A stretch of 64,000 nucleotides of DNA, taken from Spirochaetae bacterium HGW-Spirochaetae-1. GTDB lineage: Bacteria; Spirochaetota; UBA4802; UBA5550. Positions 9,170 to 18,857 of this stretch are shown piece after piece (position 1 is the first letter of the stretch; every line of letters starts with the position of its first letter). The position numbers were made by a program, and so were the translations under genes. Below the pieces are notes generated by a model. The model saw only the letters and a list, made by a program, of their open reading frames with translations. It had not been told where the DNA came from and ran no database searches. The stretch covers positions 591,863 through 655,862 of the forward strand of contig PGXY01000003.1 in assembly GCA_002839375.1 (NCBI GenBank), in the 5' to 3' direction.

Positions 9170-9613
9170 TTATTGTATAAACTTCGCTATAACTTCAATG
9201 CCCAGTGCAAGTCCCGCAGTCACGGCCACGCTCCAGAAAATAATCCCCAGGGACACCCACAGAATTACCCGCCGCGGACTGGCGCTCAATACGAGACCGA
9301 TTAGGGCCGCCTGGGGCGCGCCGGGGAGAATGGGCGAGACAAGGCCCAGGCCCGGCATGCCGTACTTCTGCCATATCACCCCCACTCTTCCCTTTTCCGT
9401 TTTCTCTATCCATGATGGAAACTTTCTTCTCAAAACCGCCTGCAGCGGACCGCCCATGACAACAACTATCAACACGGCCAGTTCAGCTCCGGCCGCTGTG
9501 ATGACCCCTGCTATAAGAACGGGAAATTTAAAGGCCAGGGCCGCTGGGAATCCGCCCCAGAAAAAGCCGGCCCCTATAACCATGACGGTGACGATCTGAA
9601 TTAAAATTTTCAT
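9170..9613 (-). CDS. Small multidrug export-family membrane protein (Sm_multidrug_ex type)
   Basis: A 147-residue protein with four or five hydrophobic helices and the central KYGMPGLGLVSPILPGAPQAA segment typical of the putative small multi-drug export family. The biochemical function of that family is poorly established, so export is only a name. The start at 9613 has GGAG upstream; a longer reading to 9763 would run into the glycosidase gene in another frame. It lies 16 bp downstream of the GH5 gene and directly upstream of the esterase, so 11030-8386 may be one transcript. Confidence 0.75.
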   Translation of the reverse strand: MKILIQIVTVMVIGAGFFWGGFPAALAFKFPVLIAGVITAAGAELAVLIVVVMGGPLQAVLRRKFPSWIEKTEKGRVGVIWQKYGMPGLGLVSPILPGAPQAALIGLVLSASPRRVILWVSLGIIFWSVAVTAGLALGIEVIAKFIQ

Positions 9614-9629
9614 AACCCATATCTCCGTA

Positions 9630-11030
9630 TCAATAATTATCCGATGTAATGGTGATGCTCTTTCTTTCCGATACGGGTGACGTGATGAGCAGATATAACC
9701 CGGCATCATCATAGGCATAGGTGAGATAGCTTCCCGATGATGCAACGGTATATCCAACATCACCGAAAAGGGCCTCCCGGGGAAGAAATATCCTCGTCTC
9801 TCCTATGCTGCTGTCATGATCCCATTCCATAAATACCTTAAGGGCTCCCGAATCCTTCCTATCCACCTGAAACTTAACCGGTATTCCGGCGACACGGTTC
9901 GCATAGGGACGTATGCGGTAATTGGCCCGCAGTTTTCCCTTGTCGTCCACGATACTCAGATTTTCATCATTGTGACCGTCATACTTTTCCGGCGTCCATC
10001 CCGGTGTATAGTTCCACTGGGTTCCTGAGACATGGTATCTATCCAGCCAGGCATAGAAGAGATCCATGTAGGCCGCTCCGCCCAGGGCCGTGGCATTGAC
10101 ACCGAATTCCCCCCAGAATATGGGGACCTTCCATGCGTCGGCCTTTTTTTTCTGCTTGTCCAGGGACGCATCGGGCGAGGTGCCCAGCCACATATTAATA
10201 GTGATGATGGAGCCGTCATAGTAATGGGGTGCATAGACGTAATTGCCGAAAGACATGGCCGGCAGTTCCGATGTATTTCCGGCGCTGATAAGGGCGTGGG
10301 GGCAGAGAAAAAGAATCGAATCAGGATCATTACCGCGGATTATTTCCGCCTCATCTTCATAAAGGACCGCTATTTCATCGATCTCATCACCCCATGGCTC
10401 ATTGAGAAGATCATAGCCAAGAACACCGGGGTGATCGCCGAACTCGGTGGAAACACTGTCAACCATTTCAAGAAAGCTGGTCCGCACGCCGTATTTATCA
10501 AGGTAAAACCGGTTCCAGCATGTGTGCATATCAAAGTCCCAGATCATCTCGGCTCCCCATATTTTACAGCTCGAATCATTGCAGGGCGTATCCTTGCTGA
10601 CCTCCGGGGGAATGGCCCATTCCGGGAATCCCTCGCCGCATCCGTGTATCTGAAATCGGGAAAAGGCGTCCTGGTGAAAATCGACGATGACATGTATCCC
10701 CCGTTCCCAGGCCCAGTCTACCACGTTTTTATAATACTCCATATACTCCCGGTTATACTCACCCCTCTCGGGCTCATAGGCCTCCCAGGTAAAGAGGAAC
10801 CTGATGACGTTTATTCCCCATCCGGGAAGAGGGTCCAATACTTCGGGACTCTTTATCGGCATAAAATCAGGCACCTTTGAATTACCGGCCATATTGACGC
10901 CGCGGAAGGTAATAACGCCACCTGCCGCATCCTTAAAATAACTGCCCGTAACAGCCATGGTTTCCGTATCTTCACAGGCTGTGACGACGGTAACCGCCGC
11001 AAGCAGGAGACCCATAAGTATTTTTTTCAT
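9630..11030 (-). CDS. Secreted GH5 glycosidase lipoprotein, endoglycosylceramidase-like
   Basis: A 466-residue exported glycoside hydrolase. A lipoprotein signal peptide ends in VVTAC (lipidated Cys19). The (beta/alpha)8 domain carries RGVNMAGNSK near residue 43, DFHQDAFS near 117, the acid/base Glu in LLNEPWG (residue 211) and the nucleophile Glu in FWGEFGV (residue 308). A beta-sandwich-like C-terminal 90 residues follow. The HQDAFSR and NEP spacing resembles endoglycoceramidases, which cleave glycosphingolipid glycans, but other GH5 activities are possible. AGGAGG lies 6 nt before the ATG at 11030. An AraC-type regulator lies immediately upstream on the same strand. Confidence 0.82.
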   Translation of the reverse strand: MKKILMGLLLAAVTVVTACEDTETMAVTGSYFKDAAGGVITFRGVNMAGNSKVPDFMPIKSPEVLDPLPGWGINVIRFLFTWEAYEPERGEYNREYMEYYKNVVDWAWERGIHVIVDFHQDAFSRFQIHGCGEGFPEWAIPPEVSKDTPCNDSSCKIWGAEMIWDFDMHTCWNRFYLDKYGVRTSFLEMVDSVSTEFGDHPGVLGYDLLNEPWGDEIDEIAVLYEDEAEIIRGNDPDSILFLCPHALISAGNTSELPAMSFGNYVYAPHYYDGSIITINMWLGTSPDASLDKQKKKADAWKVPIFWGEFGVNATALGGAAYMDLFYAWLDRYHVSGTQWNYTPGWTPEKYDGHNDENLSIVDDKGKLRANYRIRPYANRVAGIPVKFQVDRKDSGALKVFMEWDHDSSIGETRIFLPREALFGDVGYTVASSGSYLTYAYDDAGLYLLITSPVSERKSITITSDNY

Positions 11031-11189
11031 CGCTATCCTCCTGACATACATCATTATATGCCAATATTAAGCCTTTTCTTAAAATAAATCGACCTAGCCG
11101 CTAAGATGACACCTTTTCTTATTCCGCCCGGACTGTTTTTTTATGCCAGGCAATGCATATCCCGCCGCATGGAGAGGGATATACCTTCT

Positions 11190-12197
11190 CTACCGGGAAA
11201 TTTTTCTGAATTCCGAAGGGGTCATGCCGGTAAGGCTTTTGAAGGTCCGGTTAAAGGTGGATTTGGAATTGAATCCCGTTTCAAAGGCGATCCCGAGGAG
11301 ATTTATGTCTTCATCACTCCGTGACATCAGTTTTTTCGCCTCTTCAACGCGGAAACCGTTGATATAGCTGTAAAAATTCATTCCGTACTTTTCGCTGATT
11401 ATCTGCGAAAGATAATGCCGCTTCACTTGAAGAGCCGCCGCAACATCGTCGATGCGCAGTTCGGGATCAAGAAAGGGCTTTTCTTCACACATATATTCAT
11501 AAAGAGTTCTGGCATAATTCTCCCGGTCATCATTTTTCAAACCGGACTTCTCATATTTTTTCCTGAATATATTGAGCAGAAAAATTTTCCTGCTGTCCAT
11601 GTCCACACTGTAATTTAAAAAAAGAAGCATGATAATGATAAAGCCGAAAAAAAACAGGTTGTACAACAGATCAATTACCCCGAGCCCGGTAAAAAAGATC
11701 AGGCCGGCCATCTGTGTCAGCACCATGATACCGATTACTCTCAGGGACACCCAGAAAGGAAATCGTATCAATGTGCAGACGCCGATTATGACGAAAAGCG
11801 AACCCGGGGCCAGCACATAACCTGCGCTGTTGACGCCCAAAACATCGATACACACAACAGCCGCATTAACGAAGATCATTGATCCCGCAATGATTACATG
11901 GCCCATGTGCCTCTTCAGCACGAAGCGGTACAGAAAAATGACGGAGATGACAATGACGGATGTTACACCCCGAATAATCCAGGCCAGCACCGCTGAACTA
12001 AAGGGAAAGACAAGAAAGTCCAGGATGACAAACAGAATAAAAACGGCCAGTCCGGAAAAAAGCAGGAGCGGAGATATGATGAGCCTGTTTTCGGCGTGAT
12101 ACCGGATATATTCCTTTTCAAGCCGGGACGGGAAACGAAGCGGCGGATGCCCTGCATCCAAAACCGACTCTGCCAGTTTTAATTCATTGTCTTCCAT
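11190..12197 (-). CDS. Membrane-bound AraC-family transcriptional regulator
   Basis: A 335-residue protein with six hydrophobic helices in residues about 40-200 and an AraC/XylS helix-turn-helix domain at residues 235-335. The second HTH motif GIAFETGFNSKSTFNRTFKSLTGMTPSEFRK is clear in outline. The membrane module replaces the usual cupin effector domain, so it probably senses an envelope or membrane signal and acts from the inner face. It lies 160 bp upstream of the GH5 gene on the same strand and might control it, but no operator has been identified. Confidence 0.85.
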   Translation of the reverse strand: MEDNELKLAESVLDAGHPPLRFPSRLEKEYIRYHAENRLIISPLLLFSGLAVFILFVILDFLVFPFSSAVLAWIIRGVTSVIVISVIFLYRFVLKRHMGHVIIAGSMIFVNAAVVCIDVLGVNSAGYVLAPGSLFVIIGVCTLIRFPFWVSLRVIGIMVLTQMAGLIFFTGLGVIDLLYNLFFFGFIIIMLLFLNYSVDMDSRKIFLLNIFRKKYEKSGLKNDDRENYARTLYEYMCEEKPFLDPELRIDDVAAALQVKRHYLSQIISEKYGMNFYSYINGFRVEEAKKLMSRSDEDINLLGIAFETGFNSKSTFNRTFKSLTGMTPSEFRKISR

Positions 12198-12215
12198 GGT
12201 TGTCTGAATCAGCCT

Positions 12216-13085
12216 TCATACAGTATACTTTCTCCATCGCTTTTCCTCGCGCTCCAGCAGGGAATTGAACTTTTCCGGTTCATTCACGCGGATATCAAGC
12301 TGCTCCCGGGAAATGGGATGTGTGAAAGCAAGACCTACGGCTGCAAGGAAAAGACCCTTGTGAAGCAGGGTATTGCCCTCCCGGCCGTATATCCTGTCGC
12401 CCATAATGGGATGGCCGGCCCGGCTCAAATGGATGCGCAGCTGGTGGGTCCGTCCCGTTTCTGGATAGAGCTCCACCAGGGAAAGGGATTCATTTCTCAG
12501 TGAAGGGACGGTCTTAATCAGCGCGTAAGACGTCACGGCATCCTGGTTGTCAATTTTTTCATCAATAACGCCCTGAAGCGGCATCGTGCCAACGACAACG
12601 GCCCGGTAGATTTTATAGATGGTTCGTTCCGCGAACTGCCTGCCAAGATCAGTACTGGCCCTGGCGGTTTTCGCCACCAGGAGCAGGCCGCTCGTGGCTG
12701 AGTCGAGACGGTGCACCGGCCTGGGCCACTGCAGCGCGTCTTCCAAAGGAGATTTATTTATATTTTCCTGCAGGGCATTTTCCAGGGTCCTGAAACGGTT
12801 TCCGTTGACGACGATTCCCGCGGGTTTATGCACCACGGCGAAGTGATCATCCTCATACACAATTTCTATTTTCATGTAATAGGATTTCGGTGCTTTTTTC
12901 TCATGATCCACGAGATCGATTCTGTCACCGGTTTTAACCCAGCGTCCCGTTTCCGCAGGCTCACCATTCAGGAGAAGATTACCGCTTTTAATGGCATTCT
13001 TCACCCTCTTACGCGAATAGATGTGGCTGAACAGGTCCACGGCATAATCGCTGAAGCGTGTTTTGTCAGCCGGTGCGGATACCAT
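12216..13085 (-). CDS. RluA-family pseudouridine synthase
   Basis: A 289-residue RNA pseudouridine synthase. An S4 RNA-binding domain occupies roughly residues 15-75 (YSRKRVKNAIKSGNLLLNG), and the catalytic motif HRLDSATSGLLLVAKT near residue 128 contains the essential Asp. The C-terminal block with RTHQLRIH and DRIYG follows the family. Whether it modifies 23S rRNA or tRNA cannot be told. It starts without a strong Shine-Dalgarno and lies 19 bp upstream of the AraC-type gene. Confidence 0.88.
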   Translation of the reverse strand: MVSAPADKTRFSDYAVDLFSHIYSRKRVKNAIKSGNLLLNGEPAETGRWVKTGDRIDLVDHEKKAPKSYYMKIEIVYEDDHFAVVHKPAGIVVNGNRFRTLENALQENINKSPLEDALQWPRPVHRLDSATSGLLLVAKTARASTDLGRQFAERTIYKIYRAVVVGTMPLQGVIDEKIDNQDAVTSYALIKTVPSLRNESLSLVELYPETGRTHQLRIHLSRAGHPIMGDRIYGREGNTLLHKGLFLAAVGLAFTHPISREQLDIRVNEPEKFNSLLEREEKRWRKYTV

Positions 13086-13197
13086 ATGGGTTTGGATAAT
13101 CAGCAGGATATTTCCTCCCGGTACTTTTTTTTAATCATGTAATTTTCCAACAGCCCATGGTCCCTGTCCGGTACTTCCTCCACAATACGGGAGTCTC

Positions 13198-14463
13198 TCA
13201 ATCCCTGCTCAGAGCCACGGCATAAAGGCGAACCAGTGCCGGAATCGTGGAGAGTACCGGGATAAGCGTGCCGGCCATGACCGCCCGGTTCAGGGTGTCC
13301 CTGTCAAGCATGAACGTTATGGAAAGACCGGGAAGGGGAATCCCTGCCGTCACCATGGCTCCCAGTGTTTTCAGAAGCGTAATTCCGCACCATGCTCCGG
13401 CTCCGCCCAGAACCAGGTACTTGATGAGAATAGTAGTCGTTATGAATATCTTCGAGGCCCCCACGATGCGCATGATCCGATAATACTCGATGCGGTTCAT
13501 GACGGCAATCATGGTGGAAAAAGATACGGCCAGGGCTGCCAGGCCCAGTATAAGGTATAACAGAATATCGATAACAGCCTGTACGTTGTTCTTCAGGTTC
13601 ACTATCTGCTGTGATATGTTACGCTCCGTTTCAACGGTGTACCCCATCTTTTTCAGCTGCGACGAAGCGGAGAGAAGTGATGCATGGTCGCGGGTCTTTA
13701 CAAAGGCATAGAGATATTCCCGGTCCCTTTCTTTATCTTCGGCAAAATGATTATTATAGTGCCTGACAGCCTGCAGGGGAAGGATAAGGGCCAGTGTATT
13801 CATCGAACCGGTGAATCCCGCAACCTTGGCTGAAAGCGACACGGGTTTTTCCAGGCGGCGGATGCTGGACTGTCCGAAATAGAGATTGAACCGGAGCCCC
13901 ATGGCCTGTTCCCGGCTGATTCTCGGAAGGCCGTTTGGTTCAGCCATACCGTCATTGTAGGCCTGCAGTATGCTGTCGGACAGGAGCACGGGAATTTCCA
14001 CATCAAAAAGTTTCCGGTTCCACAGGGCCCTGTCCCCGGCCAAAGGCATATCATCCTTTACAAGGGCATAGGGCACTCCCAGGGCCAGCAGGTCGATCTG
14101 GTAGTTCAGGCCGAAAAGAGATATGCGGGCCTGCATGGGAACATGCGCCGTCAGGACAGGGTAAATCCCCGTCACACCTGAAATTTTTTTTATTTTCCCC
14201 AGGCCCCGGTCATCGAGAAAAGGCGCGCCCGTTCTGCCGAAACGAAAGAACAGCAGGTTCTTTCTCTCCGGGGGCGAAACCTTTATGGTCTGGGGAGGAA
14301 TGGCGCTTGAGAATCGCGTATTGATATACTTGTTGAAGGCATTACCCGTGACCGTAAAAAATCCAGCGGTGAAAACCGAAGTAGTAATGGCGAAAAACAC
14401 GATGAGGCTGATGAACCTGCCGCTCAGGAGTTCCTTGATTATAAGATAGATACGTTGCATCAT
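13198..14463 (-). CDS. ABC transporter permease, FtsX/MacB-like
   Basis: A 421-residue permease with an N-terminal transmembrane helix (about 12-38), a roughly 250-residue extracytoplasmic domain, and three C-terminal helices (about 295-320, 340-365, 385-410). This is the FtsX/MacB topology of the LolCDE/MacB group, which usually moves lipoproteins, peptides or signals across the envelope rather than across the inner membrane alone. It overlaps its ATPase by 4 nt (ATGA), so both halves are made together. The substrate is unknown. Confidence 0.82.
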   Translation of the reverse strand: MMQRIYLIIKELLSGRFISLIVFFAITTSVFTAGFFTVTGNAFNKYINTRFSSAIPPQTIKVSPPERKNLLFFRFGRTGAPFLDDRGLGKIKKISGVTGIYPVLTAHVPMQARISLFGLNYQIDLLALGVPYALVKDDMPLAGDRALWNRKLFDVEIPVLLSDSILQAYNDGMAEPNGLPRISREQAMGLRFNLYFGQSSIRRLEKPVSLSAKVAGFTGSMNTLALILPLQAVRHYNNHFAEDKERDREYLYAFVKTRDHASLLSASSQLKKMGYTVETERNISQQIVNLKNNVQAVIDILLYLILGLAALAVSFSTMIAVMNRIEYYRIMRIVGASKIFITTTILIKYLVLGGAGAWCGITLLKTLGAMVTAGIPLPGLSITFMLDRDTLNRAVMAGTLIPVLSTIPALVRLYAVALSRD

Positions 14464-15128
14464 ACCGGCAGAAGCGATCCCCCTTCCATGGTGAAGACTC
14501 TATTCGAACGCTCGTGCATATAATCCTTGTGGGTGATGATCAGAACGGCCCTGTCCTCATCGCGTATGGATTCGAGCACATTGAAGATGTCGATGGACGT
14601 GGCCCTGTCAAGATTGGCCGTGGGCTCATCGGCGAGAATTATTGACGGCTTGTTTATGAGGGCCCTGGCAATAGCCACGCGCTGTTTCTGCCCGCCTGAC
14701 AGAATACTCACATCGCTCTCCCGGAATTTATATATCTTCAGCCTGCCCAGGATTTCACTGGCATACTCCCTTGTTTCGCGGTCAAGCCTGCCCTTTATCC
14801 TGGCCGGGAGAAGCACATTGGACATGACCGATTCCCGGGGCATGAGCCTGAAGGTCTGAAATATAAATCCCATCTCCCGGTTCCTCCTCCGGGCATTCAT
14901 ACTGTCAAGGCCGGTCCAGGCCTTCCTGTCGTGGAAATAAATTTCCCCGCTGCTGGCCCGCGTGATACCGGCAATGATATTGAGCATGGTGGTTTTTCCG
15001 CAGCCCGACTTTCCCGTTATGGAAACAATCTCCCCCCGGTCAAGAGACAGGTCAAGCCCCTGGAGGACAGCTGTCTTTTTCCCGGCTATACGGTAATACT
15101 TTTTAACATTATGGAGACTTAGTACCAT
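14460..15128 (-). CDS. ABC transporter ATP-binding protein (LolD/MacB type)
   Basis: A 222-residue ATPase with Walker A GKSGCGKTT (39-47), a Q-loop near residue 91, signature LSGGQKQR (143-150), Walker B IILADE (163-168) and switch His in ITHKDY (near 200). Its size and the GLDSMNARRRNREMGFIFQ segment fit the LolD/MacB/FtsE group. It pairs with the overlapping downstream permease gene. The upstream sensor protein gene is only 14 bp away, so the three may be co-transcribed and the ABC system could respond to that sensor. Confidence 0.88.
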   Translation of the reverse strand: MVLSLHNVKKYYRIAGKKTAVLQGLDLSLDRGEIVSITGKSGCGKTTMLNIIAGITRASSGEIYFHDRKAWTGLDSMNARRRNREMGFIFQTFRLMPRESVMSNVLLPARIKGRLDRETREYASEILGRLKIYKFRESDVSILSGGQKQRVAIARALINKPSIILADEPTANLDRATSIDIFNVLESIRDEDRAVLIITHKDYMHERSNRVFTMEGGSLLPV

Positions 15129-15142
15129 GCTCAGAGGATCCC

Positions 15143-17203
15143 TTATTGTCGTATAATAGGAAGGGATATGGTCAGGTTTACCTTGACAACAGGTTCTCTT
15201 TTCAGATCCGAATGGTCAAGTATATTTCTTGCCACCACCTCACCGCCATGCTTGGTGACTATCTTTTCCACAAGCGTCAGGCCGAGACCGAAATCAAGTG
15301 TTCTATATTGCTCAAAAACCAGTTTGGAAAGACGGAAGAAGGGTTCAAAGATCACCTTTTCATATTCGATGGGAATCCCGTAGAGATTTTCATCGCCCTT
15401 TTCAGGATCGTTGAGTATGGCGATTTCCACATTGATTCCCGAGACAAAAACGATGACGGTGATATAGGTTTTCTTTTTTGAAAATTTCAGGGCGTTGATG
15501 AGTCCCTCGTAGATTGCCTTGGACATGTATTCACGGTTCAGGTTCAGGGTCAGGTCACTATACTGGTAGTTAAAGTCACTGACTATGATGGTCTGCTGTT
15601 TGATGGCGCAGTATTCCCTCACCTCTCCAATGGCAACATTCACCAGATCATAGAGCTCATGAAAGGTAGCCTTCTCGAGCTGAAAATCATTGGTAATTAT
15701 CCAGTCTATATTGGAAAACATCTTGAAGGCAGTCATGGCTATGCCCATGTTGCTTTTTACCAACTCGAAAATACTGCTTTCCACCAGATGCTTATCACCC
15801 CGTTGCTCCGCCGACGAACTCATCATCTCCAGGAGAGAGATGAGGGCGCCGAATCCCGCTCCCTGGGTAAAGCTGTTATTGATATTTCTGAAGAGGGACT
15901 TGTCGGTCCTGGAGATATTTCTGCTCATCATCTTGTCTTTCCAGTCACGCCAGTCCATGTCCATGTCGATCTGATCCACGCGGCTCTTGTCCAGTATTTC
16001 CCGCATTTTGCTGATTTCAAGCTGCTCCTTCTTCTGCCGGGTGATGTCCTCAGCCAGAATGACATACTTCGTTGCCTCGCCTTCCTCATCGCGGAGGGCT
16101 GAAACCGATGCCAGCCCGTAATAAAGGGAGCCTCCCTTCGCCAGGCCATAGACCTCGCCATGCCACCGCGACCCCTGAGCCATCTTCCGCCACAACTCCG
16201 GTTCCGGCAGTACGGGATTCCCCGCTTCCTGGACATTCATTCCCAGGAGCTCATCCATATCATAGCCCGAGAGCTCTATAAATTTCTGGTTAACGTAGAG
16301 AACCATGCCGTTTTTATCCACGATGAGGGCGTAATAGGGGCTCTGGTTGAAGGCAAGGCTAAACAGCCGCAGGTTCTCTTCCGACTGCTGCCGGAGTTGT
16401 ATCTGCTCCAGAAGGCTATGATTTATCTTGGAGAGTTCCTGTGTCCTTTCCTCGACTTTTTTTTCCAGGGTCTCTTTGTATTCCATGAGCTCCCGTTCGG
16501 CATTTTTCCTTTCTGTTATGTCGCGGATAATCACAAGTGCCGAGCCGTCCACACTCTTCAGTATCCTTGCCTCCAGGTGTTTGACGACGCCGCCTTTTTT
16601 CGACGCGTACTCCACAATCCTGGGCTCTCCGCTTTTAACCACCTGTTTAATAGAAGGCATGGCTTTCTGTGCAATGGCATCGGACCAGACGTTTTTTGCC
16701 AGGTCAGCCTCCCCCCTTCGGAGAAAGGAACCATCGGGCCGGAGATTGAACATAATATCGGGAATGGCCGACAGCATGGTCTGGTTTCTTTTCTCACTCT
16801 CGCGCAGATCTTTCTCAATGCGGAATTTATACAGACCCAGTTCAATAGTGCTGACCAGTATATTATAATTGAAGGGCTTTAATATATAACCGAAGGGCAT
16901 GGTTTCCTTTGCCCTTTCAAAGGTGTCATCATCAACACCGCCGGTTATGTAGATAAAGGGTATATCAAAACGTTTGAAAATCTCCCTGGCCGCGTCTACC
17001 CCGTCCACTTTGCCGCCGAGACTGATATCCATGAGCACCATATCCGGCTTGAGGCTGGAGGACTTTTCAATAGCGTCTTCTCCCGTATCGGTAACAGCCA
17101 CTACTTCATGCCCGCACTTTTCCAGTATCTTTTTCAGCATGGTTGCCGCTGACATATCATCTTCAACGATGATAATTCTGCTACTGTCATTGCAAATTTT
17201 CAT
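15143..17203 (-). CDS. Response-regulator/PAS/PAS sensor with kinase-like ATPase domain
   Basis: A 686-residue soluble signalling protein. A REC domain (residues 10-125) has D15/D16, phosphoacceptor D59, T87 and K109. A PAS domain (about 135-250), a coiled coil (about 240-285) and a second PAS domain (about 285-400) follow. The C-terminal 240 residues form a GHKL ATPase module with N570 in the N-box, an F-box near IFEPFFR and GLGL at 639-642. The segment where the phosphoacceptor helix should lie has no H-E-x-x-x-P box, and the first glycine box is degenerate. It may be a non-canonical kinase or pseudokinase. It precedes the ABC operon by 14 bp. Confidence 0.82.
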   Translation of the reverse strand: MKICNDSSRIIIVEDDMSAATMLKKILEKCGHEVVAVTDTGEDAIEKSSSLKPDMVLMDISLGGKVDGVDAAREIFKRFDIPFIYITGGVDDDTFERAKETMPFGYILKPFNYNILVSTIELGLYKFRIEKDLRESEKRNQTMLSAIPDIMFNLRPDGSFLRRGEADLAKNVWSDAIAQKAMPSIKQVVKSGEPRIVEYASKKGGVVKHLEARILKSVDGSALVIIRDITERKNAERELMEYKETLEKKVEERTQELSKINHSLLEQIQLRQQSEENLRLFSLAFNQSPYYALIVDKNGMVLYVNQKFIELSGYDMDELLGMNVQEAGNPVLPEPELWRKMAQGSRWHGEVYGLAKGGSLYYGLASVSALRDEEGEATKYVILAEDITRQKKEQLEISKMREILDKSRVDQIDMDMDWRDWKDKMMSRNISRTDKSLFRNINNSFTQGAGFGALISLLEMMSSSAEQRGDKHLVESSIFELVKSNMGIAMTAFKMFSNIDWIITNDFQLEKATFHELYDLVNVAIGEVREYCAIKQQTIIVSDFNYQYSDLTLNLNREYMSKAIYEGLINALKFSKKKTYITVIVFVSGINVEIAILNDPEKGDENLYGIPIEYEKVIFEPFFRLSKLVFEQYRTLDFGLGLTLVEKIVTKHGGEVVARNILDHSDLKREPVVKVNLTISLPIIRQ

Positions 17204-17419
17204 TTTTATATACCTACTTTTTTTTCAGGAATATTATTTTAACTATTAAAATTACCGGAAGTCAATAACATTTCTGACTCTATTCCAAATCTGCTGCCGC
17301 ATACACGGGGGACATTCTGTTCATACTTTCCCATATAATGGACCACGGTATCTTTTTTTTATTTACATTGCATGGAAAAGTCATACAATGTGTAAAATAT
17401 TGTACCCGGGGAATGTACT

Positions 17420-18772
17420 ATGGATGAGGACCTCTTCATCGATGAGCAGAAAACAAGTGCACTTAATAAAATTGCCGATTTTCTTGAGCATGCATCACTG
17501 GTAAAAATTATAAACAAACTTACCGATTATGCCGAAATACTGTCGGAAGGAAAGCTTTCGGCCCTTATCAACTATAATTACAGCCTTAACAGGGAACAAT
17601 TGAATGAAATACTTCAATTACTCCTCAAAATTCGCGCCCTCTCACGAATAAGCCTTATCGCCCAGAAAGGCACGCGAGACCTGGAAGATGAATATATCTC
17701 GAATATCTTTTCCGATTCCGTCAATCCCGAGAGTATTTCCTCATTTATCTCCATCAGAAACATACTGGAAAACAGGCTCACCCATCAGACCCAACAGTAT
17801 AATATGAACATGGGAAAAAGCAACACAACCCAGTCCATGCCCATTAATGAGCTGCGGGGCCATGTCAAGACATACATCGATCTCAGTAAAAGTGACGTCA
17901 CCGTTTCATCCAAGGCGCAGCATGGCTTTATCGCCGCAACTCTTCACGATGCATATATCACCTTCATAGCCCGCTCAGACTGGTGGAATGACAGAACCTA
18001 CATGAAGTTTTTCTTCAACGAGGATGACCCGGAAAGAAGAAACCAGCTCGTGGCAACACGCGAACCCTACATGTCGTTGATTCGGGTAAGCGGCAACATC
18101 AACAAGATTCTAGACACTTTCTCCAGCATGAAACTGGCACGACTCCGGGGCAGCGATAAAAAAACCTACACGGAAGAGACCCCGTCACGGCCGGCCCAGG
18201 ATGGGGGCCATTCGGCCTTCCAAAACGTTCAGGCCAGAATGTTTAATGACCGTCTTATGATGACGCCCTTTGGGCGGCAATACGGCAGCAAGATTGACTC
18301 CATCATCATCGATCTTTTCACCCCTATAACAAAAGATACTCCCGACGAGGATACGCTGCATGAAATAATTTCCGGTCTATTCTCAACTTTTACCGCCATG
18401 CCCGAAGCGCTTCAGGCTCCGGGCAACAGCAGGTCTGTCATTGATATTCTCGATCTGGTAATATTCATGGACATGAGCGTCAGGGCCTTTGCCGAAAAAT
18501 TTATCTATAACAACCGAAAGGAGTCTTTTCTCAAATTTTATTCCGATAAAAACAAGGACGCCATTGAGGCCTTTCTTATGGCCCTGTTCTCAGTCTATTT
18601 TGAGGAAAAGTTCAGCGGCCTCTTCAGGATAATCCAGAGCGGAGAAATGAGAAAATACGCCTGTGCCTTCATCATAAAGCGGATTTATCTTACGCAGGGT
18701 GAGAATCTCACCACCTTCGGATTTTTTCTGATCAAGGCAATAGCCAGGGTGGGGCATATTAAAATCTCCTGA
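17420..18772 (+). CDS. Conserved-looking hypothetical protein, 450 aa
   Basis: I do not recognise a family. The protein is soluble, predicted to be largely alpha-helical, with hydrophobic heptads in residues 1-100 and 300-450 and a low-complexity polar linker around 255-275. No signal peptide, metal motif or nucleotide-binding motif is visible. It is divergently transcribed from the sensor gene across a 216-bp gap, which would allow shared regulation. Codon use resembles its neighbours. It ends just before a 24-bp perfect palindrome. Confidence 0.7.
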   Translation: MDEDLFIDEQKTSALNKIADFLEHASLVKIINKLTDYAEILSEGKLSALINYNYSLNREQLNEILQLLLKIRALSRISLIAQKGTRDLEDEYISNIFSDSVNPESISSFISIRNILENRLTHQTQQYNMNMGKSNTTQSMPINELRGHVKTYIDLSKSDVTVSSKAQHGFIAATLHDAYITFIARSDWWNDRTYMKFFFNEDDPERRNQLVATREPYMSLIRVSGNINKILDTFSSMKLARLRGSDKKTYTEETPSRPAQDGGHSAFQNVQARMFNDRLMMTPFGRQYGSKIDSIIIDLFTPITKDTPDEDTLHEIISGLFSTFTAMPEALQAPGNSRSVIDILDLVIFMDMSVRAFAEKFIYNNRKESFLKFYSDKNKDAIEAFLMALFSVYFEEKFSGLFRIIQSGEMRKYACAFIIKRIYLTQGENLTTFGFFLIKAIARVGHIKIS

Positions 18773-18802
18773 GTCAGGCGCAGGGTAGTTCCGTTCTATT
18801 CG

Positions 18803-18826
18803 TCCTTCTTCCTGCAGGAAGAAGGA
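18803..18826. terminator. 24-bp perfect palindrome between convergent genes
   Basis: Two 12-bp arms, TCCTTCTTCCTG and its exact complement, abut without a loop between the ends of the 450-aa hypothetical gene and the PilZ gene. Its place between convergent genes suggests a shared transcription end, although no U-run is present. A protein-binding palindrome is the alternative. Confidence 0.4.
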
Positions 18827-18857
18827 GATTCCATGATACCGTCACAACTGAAAACAA

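Noticed and set aside
13100-13201. A 33-codon minus-strand ORF with TTG start (polar, charged) between the ABC permease and rluA
   Set aside because: It reads protein-like but needs a TTG start overlapping the permease stop, and no family is recognised. Not enough evidence to annotate.
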